A stretch of DNA of 64,000 bases from Pempheris klunzingeri (GCF_042242105.1 NC_092030.1:8377501-8441500); one strand, 5' to 3'. Numbered from the stretch's first letter, positions 46,194 through 56,670 are shown. The notes: generated by a model from the letters alone, not told the origin. Numbers and translations: made by a program.

Positions 46194-48250
46194 ACTGTCA
46201 CAGCTGGGTGTCTTCTCTTTTTTTTTTGTTTTTGTTGGGATTCACCGCTCCATCAGCTCGTGCACCGGTATCCTCAGCTTTAATTTAGTCCCCTAGTTTA
46301 ATCCCTGTGTGAATGGTGTGTTTTTATATCATTTTAATCAAATTCTGTTAATAAAACTTATTTTTTTTGAGATTGGAACACTGTCTCTTGCTATTTGAGT
46401 GAACGGACCTGTGCGCCTTTAAAGGTGCGTCATTCAGTTCTTTGGGCTGAGATCCCAAAGTGGCGTTGTCTGGCAACTTGATTTGTTAAATAGAGTAAGA
46501 ACGACTATTTCTTTATTTTCCTGACCCTCCGCTCGCCACATTTCTATAGCCCAAAATTACAAAATCAAACTTGTGCTCAGGGGACATTCCAATCTGTACA
46601 ATGTCCGACACCCTCGGTCATTAAAACCTCTGTTCTCGAGGGACGCCTCCCTTGGATGGACAAACAGTCAATCCTGAATCTGAGCAAACATGTTAAAGTG
46701 CCGAGTCATGGTACACTTCCTGTATCCTTCTCATTTGAGGACATCTTGATCTCTGATAATGCTGATGTTGCTCCTCTCTCCTACAGGTTCCTGTTTTCAA
46801 TCAATACTTTAGATTAGATTCAACTTTATTGTCATTACACCCGTACAGTACAAGGCAATGAAATGCAGTTTGCATCTGCAGCTTTTCCACACTAGACAAC
46901 GACAATGTGAGTTCGGTGCTGCTGATGTCACCAGTAACATTGAAGCCTTCAGTAAGGGTTTACTGCTCACCACCATTTTGTCAGTTGCTGGAGCCAAAAA
47001 TCAGTTAAAACTCCATTAAGCAGAAAGCCATTGAGCAACCACTGCACACACCGTTGTGTCGGTGAAGTCAGAACTTTAAGGCTGCAGCAACATCCATCAG
47101 AGAAAGAACACGTACGAGGAAAAAAAAACAACTCACTTTTCGTTTGACAAAACAGATTTAGAAATAAAGCCAATGTCACTTAAATTAAAGTAAACAGACA
47201 CATTATACTGTAGATAGATGAAACGTTCTTGTCTCATTACGTGAAAGAAGGGCTGCATTTAGAAATAAGAGGAAATAAATAAAATTGTTTTTGATCAGAT
47301 CACGTGACGTTTTCAAAGCGCCGTAACTAAGGTCACCTAGAGCGCTGCTTCACTCGACAGTGCACATATGAAACTCTCTCGTGCGCAAAAGTGGGATGGG
47401 CATAAATATTTTTGTACTATCAGATTATAGCTAGCATATCTCCGGTTTTACATGATCCAGGTTCAAATCTGCACTGTCGAGTGAAGTTGACAGCAGCGCT
47501 CCAGGCGACCTCATCTTTTTGTTACGGCGCTTTGAAAACGTCACGTGATCGTGAACCTCTAAGGGTTAAAATAGTTAAAAGTTCCTAACTTGAAAGAAAT
47601 AAAGTTTAGCAGCAGCTTTTCCATATTTCTTTAACTGTCACATCTTGACTGAACAGTCAGCCAACTTTACAATATATAAATCTCAAATCAAGTAGCATCA
47701 CGTGGGACGGCTTCACTCGAATGTGATTGGTCTGTGCGTTTCCTGATCTGCTCTCAACGCCGTAAACACTAGAAAAGCTGCGCCGGTTAAAATAGAAGCG
47801 TCTCATCAAATTTAAAATCCCCTAATAATTTATTGATAATAGGTCCGGGTCCGTGTAGGATGGCGTCTGGGTCGGGTGGGTGGGTGGGGTGGGGTCCGGA
47901 GGGGTTTATATGTCGGCTTCACCGACTGACGCCACTGACAGCTGTCTTGGCTAAATATTAGCCTCCACTTCCCTCCGTCTTGGCTTTCAGTTGGTATCTA
48001 TCATGTTAAGTTCAGTGTTTGTGTCAACCTGCTCCGTGTGACTTGCTCTCCAACCGGAGGCCTCACATTACAGAACGAGAAATCAGCCTCAGCTTGCAGG
48101 CAGCTAACAACTGCTGCAATATGCAAAGACACAGACATATGTCAGCTAGCTAGCAGCCTCAGACATGTGTCAGCTAGCTAGCTAGCTCTTAGCTAGTTTC
48201 TTCTTACCCACTGAGGTTTGCTCCATGCCTTTAGTTACCTCCGTCGCCAT
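39584..48250 (-). CDS. nars1: Cytosolic asparaginyl-tRNA synthetase, copy 2
   Basis: Second complete NARS1. Exons in transcript order: 48208-48250, 44769-44851, 44510-44575, 43923-44015, 43648-43737, 43336-43414, 43077-43147, 42910-42996, 42516-42737, 41535-41734, 41291-41426, 40931-41044, 40381-40512, 39992-40123, 39584-39715. They again give 559 aa with no frame break and all splice sites kept. Relative to copy 1 I find three replacements: Ala77Val in the N-terminal extension, Glu174Lys at the end of the anticodon-binding domain, and Leu437Gln in the catalytic core (ERLMTDTIN becomes ERQMTDTIN). Several other changes are silent. Leu437 sits in a stretch that is strongly conserved among NARS enzymes, so copy 2 carries the derived state there. 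Its first intron is 1.5 kb longer because of insertions. Motifs 2 and 3 are unchanged. Confidence 0.96.
40126..40157. repeat. (CA)n microsatellite in NARS1 copy 2
   Basis: Counterpart of the tract at 12288-12317, two bases longer. Confidence 0.9.
45115..46540 (+). mobile_element. Solo-LTR-like insertion, 1.43 kb, in NARS1 copy 2 intron 1
   Basis: Begins TGTAGCAGC and ends GCTCGCCACA, so the ends are TG...CA with partly inverted termini. It is flanked by TTTC on both sides (45111-45114, 46541-46544). Copy 1 shows the uninterrupted site around 18275-18290. It contains a CCAAT box and a TATA-like box (tatttaa, 45203-45209), a strong splice donor CAG|GTAAGG near 45297, and AATAAA at 46350-46355. 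No coding domain. The distance from TATA to poly(A) signal (about 1.15 kb) is long for an LTR. Superfamily unassigned. Confidence 0.65.
46165..46193. repeat. (TG)n microsatellite within the LTR-like insertion
   Basis: Fourteen TG units. Confidence 0.9.
46541..46880. repeat. Mosaic of retroposon tail and promoter-side repeat
   Basis: 46541-46612 continues the retroposon tail of 18282-18352. 46711-46811 repeats the segment found at 20135-20232 and 48531-48631. From 46812 follows agattcaactttattgtcat, the same SINE-like insertion as at 48641, so this patch was copied from the copy-2 promoter side after that SINE arrived. Confidence 0.6.
47298..47569. mobile_element. Palindromic MITE with piggyBac-like TTAA end
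   Basis: Left arm (from gatcacgtgacg, containing ttttcaaagcgccgtaac and cttcactcgacagtgca) is the near-exact reverse complement of the right arm (tgcactgtcgagtgaag ... gttacggcgctttgaaaacg ... cacgtgatc). Arms are about 70-80 bp with a ~95 bp centre. The right end continues gaacctctaaggg into TTAA (47566-47569), the duplication used by piggyBac-type elements; the left end is eroded. Absent from NARS1 copy 1 (near 19320). Confidence 0.75.
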
Positions 48251-48480
48251 GTCAGTCCGCTGGGGAGGGGAAACTAAATACTGTTTTATTCAGAAATGGA
48301 AGTAGAGCCCCTGGAGCTGCTGCCTGTGAGGACTCCTGCCACGATGCCGAAATGCAACTTTACATCAGCCCTGACGCTGCTCTATCAGAGGAGGCGGGAA
48401 AGTCACGCCCATATTACCACATCTGATTGGTGACGCTCCTTGTCAGTCAAGCAGTTGGCCAATTAACCCTTAAGAGCCCG
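48251..48480 (-). promoter_or_regulatory. NARS1 copy 2 promoter with CARE site
   Basis: Same layout as copy 1: TGATGTAAA on the minus strand at 48359-48367, CCAAT and GC boxes upstream. Only a few substitutions against copy 1, so both genes should respond to amino-acid limitation. Confidence 0.6.
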
Positions 48481-48591
48481 GAATCTTTCTCCTCTCAGTA
48501 AATTCACGTGGGACAGAAAACAGACTGAATGGTACACTTCCTGTATCCTTCTCATTTGAGGACATCTTGATCTCTGATAATGCTGATGTTG

Positions 48592-49486
48592 CTCCTCTCT
48601 CCTACAGGTTCCTGTTTTCAATCAATACTTTAGATTAGATTAGATTAGATTCAACTTTATTGTCATTACACCTGTACAGTACAAGGCAATGAAATGCAGT
48701 TTGGCATCTAACCAGAAGTGCAATTTGTAGAGAAAGTGCAGAAATATATATAAGGTATGTACAGAATGTACAGATTAGACTAAGAGTGGAATGTACATTT
48801 AGGGTACTAATTAATAACTACAAGGAAGTCAACACACCCAGGGCACACTTGTATTTCCTGGGAGGCAGTGAGTCCTTATCTCAGGTTTATTCTTTATTAT
48901 TCAACCTGCTTCGTATAAGACAAAGCTGAACAGCATAGCAACTCACCCAAATAGAAAAAAGATTGAAGTGTCCAAAGCTGATCTGAAGCAGAGTATGTCT
49001 CATTCTAGCTTGAGGGAGTTAACACATCTCGAATATGAGCATTGCAGTTTATTTTTCAAAAGGGTGGAGTTCATTTTATTTCAGGCTGGACCTCCTTTTC
49101 ACATGGTAGTGGACAGGAAAACAGTACACACTGAGTCAAACAGAAACTTATGCAGAAAGCCAAAGTGAAAACTGAAAGCAACTACAGCAGCCCAGCATTG
49201 TTCCTCTCCCCATCCCCACAACACCCCTAACATGCCTCATATTAGAAGTGGAAGTATCTCCCTGGTCTGATGTTGTGCTATGATGCATGATGTTCATTTT
49301 GTAAGTTATGGTCCCACTTAGAGTACAATACATGATAAAGAAGGGAAGGTTTACCTACTAATCAGATGCAGGGGTCTTCACAGAATGAATGTCACGTCTG
49401 GTTCCAAAACCAAGATGGCAATGCCCAAAAAGCCAAACTTGAGGCTTCAAAACCATCCGTGATCCACGAACCAATGGGTGGTGTTA
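48592..49486. repeat. Low-copy ~1 kb repeat, unit C
   Basis: Third copy of the repeat at 20195-21207, interrupted by the SINE-like insertion and cut on its right at gggtggtgtta. Confidence 0.8.
48633..48798 (-). mobile_element. SINE-like insertion beside NARS1 copy 2 promoter
   Basis: Copy 1 reads caatactttagggtact without a break. Copy 2 has tttag, then (ATTAG)n and attcaactttattgtcatta and about 130 bp more, then tttag again. The short target duplication and the tail-first order show a retroposon inserted in minus sense. Confidence 0.7.
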
Positions 49487-49530
49487 CTGTGGCTTTGTCA
49501 TCCATTTCTTTTATACAGTCTACGTACCCA
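49380..49530. repeat. Dispersed fish repeat fragment
   Basis: Runs from gtctggttccaaaaccaaga through ccatttcttttatacagtct. I recognise the latter phrase as common interspersed sequence in teleosts. The right break of the NARS1 duplication falls inside it. Confidence 0.45.
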
Positions 49531-49926
49531 TAGAACTCATATATTACATTTCGATTGCTTTTAATTAGACTACGTTTTTCAAGTTTGACCGGGGTCCAGT
49601 TATATCTATGAATTATCTCATAATGTATACATTAGCTCTTACTACCCCTGACTGAACAGCCTGTGTTGTGGACAATATTCTCCAACACCTCCTGTGCAAA
49701 CTCAGCATCCAGATCCCTTACTTCTTATGCCAAAGAGGATTTTGATATAAATGAAATGTACACTACGTGGAAGCTTTAAAAACCTTTGCACCACACCTTC
49801 ATCCTTTCCTGTAAGCCCATAAACTTTACACAACTCAGTAGTTAAGATAAGATAATCCTCATCATCATCATAGGAGTTCCAACAGAAAGCAGACACGACG
49901 CACATCCCTTTGAAAAAGGATTGTGT
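49531..49926. other. Short intergenic region between NARS1 copy 2 and TXNL1
   Basis: No open frame or element recognised. It ends at the TXNL1 poly(A) signal. Confidence 0.5.
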
Positions 49927-49932
49927 TTTATT
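49927..49932 (-). terminator. TXNL1 poly(A) signal candidate
   Basis: AATAAA on the minus strand about 205 nt after the TXNL1 stop codon. The intervening 3' UTR contains a CA tract. Confidence 0.5.
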
Positions 49933-50032
49933 TACAGTGACTTTCATCAGAATTACAATACAAATGATTTATAGACTGAGTCTCCACAGGCAGAGAATTC
50001 ATTCAGAGCTCAAGGAGGTCAACTGGAGGCTG

Positions 50033-50072
50033 AGTGTGTGCGTGTGTGCGTGTGTGTGTGTGTGTGTGTGTG
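50033..50072. repeat. (TG)n tract in TXNL1 3' UTR
   Basis: On the TXNL1 strand it is a CA repeat of about 40 nt, with two CG interruptions, within the predicted 3' UTR. Confidence 0.9.
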
Positions 50073-50134
50073 GGGCAGTCCTTGGATGTATCTGCTGCCT
50101 CCTCTTCTTCTCATCCTCCTCTTGGTTCTCCCGC

Positions 50135-53100
50135 TCAGTGACTCTCTCCTTTCTTTCCTACAACCTACATGGTAACAGAGTAAAATCACCCATGAGTACA
50201 ACACTCTCACAGACTCATCTGAGCAGAAATGCGCCCCTGGGTTGCTGTGACCGGTCCATACCCTCTTGAAGTCGTTCATGTTGGTGGCCTGTACTGGAGT
50301 GCCTATGAATGTCAGGTAGTTGATTTTTGTCGTCTCCTCGTCTCCTTGGTTCGACTTGACAAACAACTGACAAGGAAAAAAAACATCAAAAAACACAACA
50401 AACACCTCTAGATGGCTCAGCTGTGTCATTTAGGTACATTTCAGCTTGAACTCTGTATCAGAAATGACTTCATATAAAAAAAGAACTTGATTCCAACCAA
50501 AGGTCTTTTGCTAAAGGCTGTAAGTAAACTAATTTCTACACCAGGTCATTAGAAAATGTTATGTCAAAACTATCTTTTGATAAGCTCATTCTTAGCAATA
50601 CATATCTCTCCTCCTACGGACTCATGCATATATCACTCCTGGTGTCTCCTAGCAGTTTAGGACACCTGCTAAATATTAAGGATGTGCATTTCAAGCAAAA
50701 ATACTATTTGATAGTCACTGCCCACATCTTTACAGAGACATGGCTTCATCTCAACGACCCAATCAAGCTACTGCTCCCGACCAGCGTACTTCCAAACAGC
50801 AGTAAAAACAAGGCAAAACAAGATAGTTGCACAAAATATTTGATTTTTTAAAAAATGATTTCATGACTATTTGAATATTCTAATCACGACTCCAATCTTC
50901 AAAAGGCCAGCAGAGACAGGAGTCATTCCCTGAGTTAAGAAAGTTAATAAAACACTTTTACTCCTAGCCCTGAAAAAGGAGCCAAACGTGTCTCACTCTG
51001 AGATATTTTGGCCGGGAGTGTCTGGCCCACGGGTTACTCATTCACATTTATTGAACCAGAAACTATTTCAGTGATGGGTCTGACAAAATAATGGCTTCAA
51101 ATGTGGTTTAGATGAAGTCAAATGCCAATGTGCAAATTTTAAGGTTATGAAGTGTGAAGACAAACTCAGTGGCAATAAAGAAAAGGTTACCTTAAACCTA
51201 GAGCAGGTGCATGCTTTATTTGAACATTTTGAAATAATGGCTAATGGACAGAGTTATTCTAGTTTTGTATTCTTCATGATTTTCTATTTTCATTTAGATT
51301 TTAATTTCGTTTTCAATTCAGTTTCAGTTTCAGAAAACTGAGAAATAACGGTGAAATACCTTCCTACTGGGTGGCTCTTGTTGCTGCTGTGGCATACGAT
51401 TAGCCTTATTGAACTGTAACGGCTGTGTTTCAGCAGTAACGTTAGTTATCTGGCCCTTACCGTAACACTCTGGACGTTCTGAAACTTGACGTAGCGCAGA
51501 GGAATCAAACCATCGTCTTTGTAGTCTTCCTCTGACAGCTCCAGAACCTGAGTGGCTTCGCTCCGCTCTGCATCATCAAAACCCATCGACCGAGGGAGAT
51601 TGATGAACACCTTCACCACCTTTGGGGCTTGGGCTGGCACACAAAGGGAAGGATAAATGAAGCAGGACAGGGAGGGGGGAACAGAGTATAGGATGTTAGT
51701 TATCAGGGAACGTTAGTAATTAGTCTCTGCAATGAAATGAATCCAAAGTGTACAGCAGCATAGAAAAAAACATACCAAAGTCTGAGGACAGCAGCTTCAT
51801 AGAGAAGAGCTTCACCGGCTGGTTGAAGGCGATGGTTATAAGCAACTAGACAGGATTAAAAGACCACAACATGTTAAAAAATTACCATCTAATTCAACTT
51901 ACCATACAGGTAAACTAAGAAAGCAAATCAACGACCATGAGGCTGAATGCACAGTTTGTCCTGAGGTGTCCTCTGGTCATCCAATTGACTGTAGTAATGG
52001 AACATTATTTCCCAGGCGTCTAACTGGTGAGATGGCTGATATTTTGCCTTGGACATTTAGCTTTAGCCTTAGTTAAGTGCATATTTAATACTTCTTTTTT
52101 CAAATTTCTCCGCTGGAAACGGGGGGAGGAACAGTTTTGTCAATATGCCAGCTAGCTTGCTACAACTCATTGAACCTGCAAGGGACCATTGTCACTTCAG
52201 GCGACTAGACATGAGAAGAAGTCAGTCTACCTCTGTTTTTCAGGTGGTAATTTTCCACCGTTACCGTGTGATGACAGGAAGTCTGACAGATGTTGTAACA
52301 GTAAGTCGGGTGGGCAGGGCTTAGAGAATGCTCAGTTGTACAGAAAAAAATGGTAGGATTGCAAGAAAACAACATCAGGGGCTGCGTTGTATGGGCTCGT
52401 TGCTGCAAGGTTACAGGTGGGAGATAAAGAACCAAATATCCAGTCTGACGGTGGCAAATGTTGGTGTGTCTGCCTATGAGGCCAGTTTTGTACAACTCCA
52501 GCAGCAAATCAGCAGTCTGTGACTGGCTACATGTTACAAGATATTCTACTTGGCATGTGTGGTTACAGTTATTCGACTGACCTGCACAGTGCGCTGTTAG
52601 ATGATGTTTCACTGTGTTGCAGCAAAAGAAGAAACAGGATGTGTCCTAAAGACCCTGTGTTGCAGGGGACCGTGTTTTTTTGCACAAATGTATGTTGGAT
52701 GGGGGGAAAAAATCATAAACATATGAAAATAATGCATGAACTTTACTTCAGTGTTGTGACAGCGGGCTCACACATTTGGGGCAGGGAAGTGTTAGTAAGA
52801 GTTAGCAGCTCGTACCTGTTCATCACAATCAGACTCCAGGTAGGAGGAGTCTTTGATTAAGCAGCTATCGAAGCCACAGTCGTCGCTCTCATTGAGGCAC
52901 TCACAGCCGGCTTTGTTGACAAAAGGCATGAGGTCCATCTGAAAACATAGTAAGTGAGACATTTACATATATACACGTCCTTTTGAAGAAACTCAGAAGA
53001 TATGCAAGAGAGTATAACACTTAACCCTTCGGAGTCTAGGGCCGCCACACGGCGTCAAAGTCACATGTCGCACGTTTGAAAACGTAAAGCTGTGACACAA

Positions 53101-55857
53101 GCATGCAGGTGCTCAATTCAAAGACTGTTGGAAAGCGGACACTCAAAACTTTTTACAGGTGTTTGAATTTTCTCGATCGGCCTATTAACACTTAAGTTAT
53201 GAAGAGCCGAAGTCACGCACTACAGCAGCTCTTCTACGAGTTAGAAGATACTGAATCTGGGGAAGAAAGTTCTGATCCTGAGGAAGAAAGTGACTCCAGT
53301 GGAGAGGATGAAGTGGATGCTGCACGTGAAGAGGAACGAGAGGAGGTGTCCGCGCAGACCCCCGCTCCTCCAAAGATCCAACTAGTTCCTATTCGGATTT
53401 TGTGTTTCTTTTGCACTTTTACATACAGTGTGTCCATATATTATGTCAAAATAAATAAATACTTGTAGAATCACATAGGTGAAAGGCAAGAGAAAAGGTA
53501 AGCTTAATGGGAAACACAAAGGTAAAATGAAAAGTAGTAAAAAACGCCATTTTACCCCAGACTCTGAAGGGTTAAAAAGTTTAGCATTTAAGCAGACAGG
53601 TATAAGGAACATTGTCCACTCACGTATCCTTTTGGAATGTCGGAGTCCTCGCTGTTTCCCGGGTCGTTCTCTGTGTGCTGTCTGATCTTCTCCTCTAGCC
53701 CTGCAGCATCCGCCCCCTGATACTGATCCACCCGAACCCGGTTCCTGAAGAACAAGAACGTTGGTGTGGCTGAGATGTTGTTGGCTGTTGCTGTCGCCTG
53801 AGAAAAAGAGAAACGGTTTTATTAAGTTAGCTTTGCGTCATAGAACCTTTGTCTCAAAGTATGTTTAAAATGGCGCAAGATCTCCTCTAGTGCAGCTTCT
53901 TGTTTCTCATTCTTTATCAGCATCTCTTTGATCACTTTTTGTAGCTTTGACTTGTAAAGTTCCATACTTTATATTACAGTCAACAAATCCCACGAAAAGA
54001 CATTATTGAAGATTTGTGTCTACAGTGGGAACCAAGTAGCTTCAAGCCGAGTGACACAGACGGGATAGAGAAGTCAAAAGTATTGAGGGATGAACTAACA
54101 CATTAATAATTTTGGTCTATTCATGGGATTCGATAGTTGAATAATGCCAGCCTTGTGCTTTAAGAACTCAGCTTCCCCCAGAAAATAGTAACATATAATA
54201 TAATGACAGTGTCAATGACAGACGGTGCTTCTTGTACAACTTTAACATTGTGTGAAGTTTGTTGGGTAAATTATTTTGCTGTTGGTTCATAAAGGAATTC
54301 AGTAGACGGTAGATAGTAGACAGAAATGCAGGGGTGTCGTTGGTCTAATGAGTCAGCACACATTTTCTGAATTGACTTGAGCTCCGGTCAAATAATCCTA
54401 AATGTAAATGTCAATGCTACACCAGGGTTTACAGAGGAAAAGTGGTTCAACAACCATTGCTCCTCTTCAATCTTTTCACCAGCTGTGTTGAGACTCTGTT
54501 AGGTGAAAACCGTGTGGTGGATGGTGCAGATCAGACATACCTGGCACATGTGAACGTCGACTTCAAGGAAAACAACCTGTGGGTACTTGTTACTCAACAT
54601 GTTGAAAGCTGGAGCTATTCTGACACAGGGCCGACACCTGAGGAGGCAGAGGGAAGTGTGTTAGTGGCCTGCTCTGTAGTCTCAGCTGTACTGAAACGAT
54701 TAAGTCAGTTAATCAATGAGTCAGTAAAGAAAGTTAACTAAAAGTTAAATCATTTATCAAATAAAAAGCAAAACTTTACTTCCAGCTTCACACAGTTGAG
54801 AATGTTCTGCTCACATCTCTTGTATATCATAGTAAACTGAATAATTTAGGGTTTCAGTATAACTTAGTGTACGTCAGGTAAAAGATGTGAAACAAAACTA
54901 ACGATCTGACTTTTTACATCCTGTCACACCAGCTTTTAGTATCTGACAGTCTCTAATACTCTCAATTCAGTTATTCCACAAGAAGTAGTGATGCTTACTG
55001 AAAGTACATCTACACAGAACATCAACAAAGATTTTGATAGGTATCCCTTGAGTCTTTTTTCAAATAATTACATATTAACTGAAGATACATAATGCACAAG
55101 GCATTGTACAGTTGAAAATAAACTTTAAAGTGCTTTCTGGTGGGCAGACTATGTAATGAAGACATTGTCTCTAGATCACAAATATCTATAGACATTGCCA
55201 ACATGTTTGCCAACAGAACATATCTCCATAAAGCTAATATGGAGCCAGATGACACATTGGTTAAACTTGGTATTGATGGTTGTTACGCCCAACTCAAAAG
55301 CAATCACACCAGAATATAGCTGAAGACATAATGTTCATGACAATGACCGGCTACTACGGGGAAAGAAAGGCAACAGATTTGGTTGTTGAACATTAAAGTA
55401 GGAGGGAGTGTTATTTCTTCGTACTGGTGAGAATCGCAGACTAGATGTGATAGCCCACTGTCAATCTAATCAACCTACACATGATAAAATCTCACGACAC
55501 CTCGGCAGCCAAGTTACTGTAATACTGCTATGTCATTGTAAGCAACACAGCTAGTTAGCTAACGCCGGCTAACGCTAAGCTAGCTGTCCCAGGAACGGAA
55601 GCTACTCTTGTCAGACAGCCTAGCTATACGGCTCGTGTCAGCACCCTGAAACGATTTAACGACGAGCCCCAAGTGTTACCCAGTCGTCCGCTGAGTGGAG
55701 AGGCTGACATGCTAAGGCTGGCCGGCCGCGCGGCCTCGAAGCCGCTTTGGTAAGCTTACCCAGCCATTGTGAACTTCACCACGGCGAGTCTCGAGCCGGC
55801 GGCCGCTAGCTCTGGCTGGAAGTCCGGGTCGCTCCCGATTACTTTAACGCCGACCAT
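50135..55857 (-). CDS. txnl1: Thioredoxin-like protein 1
   Basis: A cytosolic and nuclear thioredoxin that binds the 26S proteasome through its C-terminal PITH domain. Eight exons in transcript order: 55760-55857, 54541-54637, 53624-53797, 52816-52938, 51776-51845, 51461-51633, 50262-50366, 50135-50164; 870 nt, 289 aa plus stop, the same length as human TXNL1. Residues 1-107 are the thioredoxin fold, with VVKFTMAG leading into the active site at 34-37, then [12 protein letters not shown] with the cis-Pro. Residues about 115-285 are the PITH domain ([33 protein letters not shown]). The protein ends VVGKKGESH. The active site reads CRPC, whereas mammalian TXNL1 has CGPC. All splice sites are canonical. 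Identity is firm. Confidence 0.97.
53021..53575 (+). mobile_element. Internally deleted piggyBac-type element in TXNL1 intron 3
   Basis: Flanked by TTAA (53021-53024, 53572-53575). The inverted ends read CCCTTCGGAGTCTAGGG and, reversed from the right, CCCTTCAGAGTCTGGGG. Inside, an open frame at 53199-53468 begins [20 protein letters not shown] and is followed by an Asp/Glu/Ser-rich stretch, the kind of acidic N-terminus that starts piggyBac transposases. The catalytic core is missing, and a Lys-rich tail (53479-53570) remains before the right end. Non-autonomous. Confidence 0.8.
53798..54294. other. TXNL1 intron 2, left part
   Basis: AT-rich intron with nothing recognisable. The other TXNL1 introns (50367-51460, 51846-52815, 54638-55759) likewise show no further exon or clear element. 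Confidence 0.5.
54295..54480. repeat. Copy of the 38683-38875 retroelement leader
   Basis: About 185 bp closely matching the sequence downstream of the LTR remnant near NARS1 copy 2. It lies in TXNL1 intron 2, some 60 bp from exon 2. It has no LTR here. Confidence 0.7.
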
Positions 55858-55930
55858 GGTGCAGTCTGCGACTGTGATGTGAGCAGGTTGCTCGGGTAGT
55901 GTTCAGGACGGGAGAACTGTGAGACCTAAT
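55540..55930 (-). promoter_or_regulatory. TXNL1 promoter, first exon and CpG-rich intron start
   Basis: CpG-dense block around the TXNL1 ATG (55855-55857), including ggccggccgcgcggcc near 55719-55734 inside intron 1. No TATA box seen. Typical of a housekeeping start region. Confidence 0.55.
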
Positions 55931-56670
55931 GGGTAAAAAGTATTGTGTTTTTAGCTTTCTGTCTGTATGTTAGCCAACTAGCTGTCCCGTCTCTAAACCA
56001 CACTACAGGTACAGTGAGCTGCTGCAGGATGTGGACTCCTGATTGGTCAACACACCACAATAGAGGCGGGGCTTTTCCTTTTTCTTCTTCGGCGATTTTT
56101 TGAAGCTTAGACGCTTTCTGCCCTCCACAGGAAACAATGAAACCACCACGTGTAAAGATGGAAAGGATCTCCTCATCAATGTATTCCATTCATCCATCAA
56201 GAGCAACATTAATGTTTCCTTGTCTTCACATTAGCCTACATTTGACTCTTTTCTACATTCCCACTGAAGCCAGGATAAATCCACTTTACACTGCATCTTC
56301 CAAACTCTGACCTAAAGAGTGAAAACCTCATTAATATTGTCAGGTTGGGCTTTGGATCTCCCCTGGAGTTTAGTTTTTTCAGTTTTCCTCTTCTGTTCTA
56401 AAGTTACATGATGAATTGGCAGTGTTCTTTGTGTATACTCCAATGATTTAGTAGGCCCTTTGCACTTTCATACATTTGGGGGACTCACACAAGTCGGATT
56501 AAAATAAGAGTGGTCAAAATGACAGCAACAGAAGCTAAAATATCCTGACTTTTAGTCCCTGGCATCATGTGCCAAGCTCCAAAATCACTAGATCCTACAT
56601 TTCCCATGATGCAACTTAGTCATGTCTTTCATTAAATCCTCCCTGTCTGGTAAGGGCCCAGGCTATCCAA
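55931..56670. other. Intergenic upstream of TXNL1
   Basis: Single-copy-looking DNA. Open frames are short and without family resemblance. Confidence 0.45.

Larger units (their letters stand above)
39049..49486. repeat. Segmental duplication, copy 2 (complete NARS1 gene)
   Basis: Counterpart of 11211-20929. Extra material relative to copy 1: a 1.4 kb LTR-like insertion at 45115-46540, a TTAA-type MITE at 47298-47569, a SINE-like insertion at 48633-48798, and a repeated patch at 46705-46880. It lacks the Tc1-like element. Confidence 0.93.

Noticed and set aside
50019..50429. Minus-strand frame of 136 codons
   Set aside because: It contains the real TXNL1 exon at 50262-50366 but continues through the donor into intron and CA repeat. 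The true protein splices to 50135-50164.
53199..53468. Acidic plus-strand frame as a host gene
   Set aside because: It sits wholly inside TTAA-flanked inverted ends and looks like a piggyBac transposase N-terminus, so it was assigned to the mobile element.
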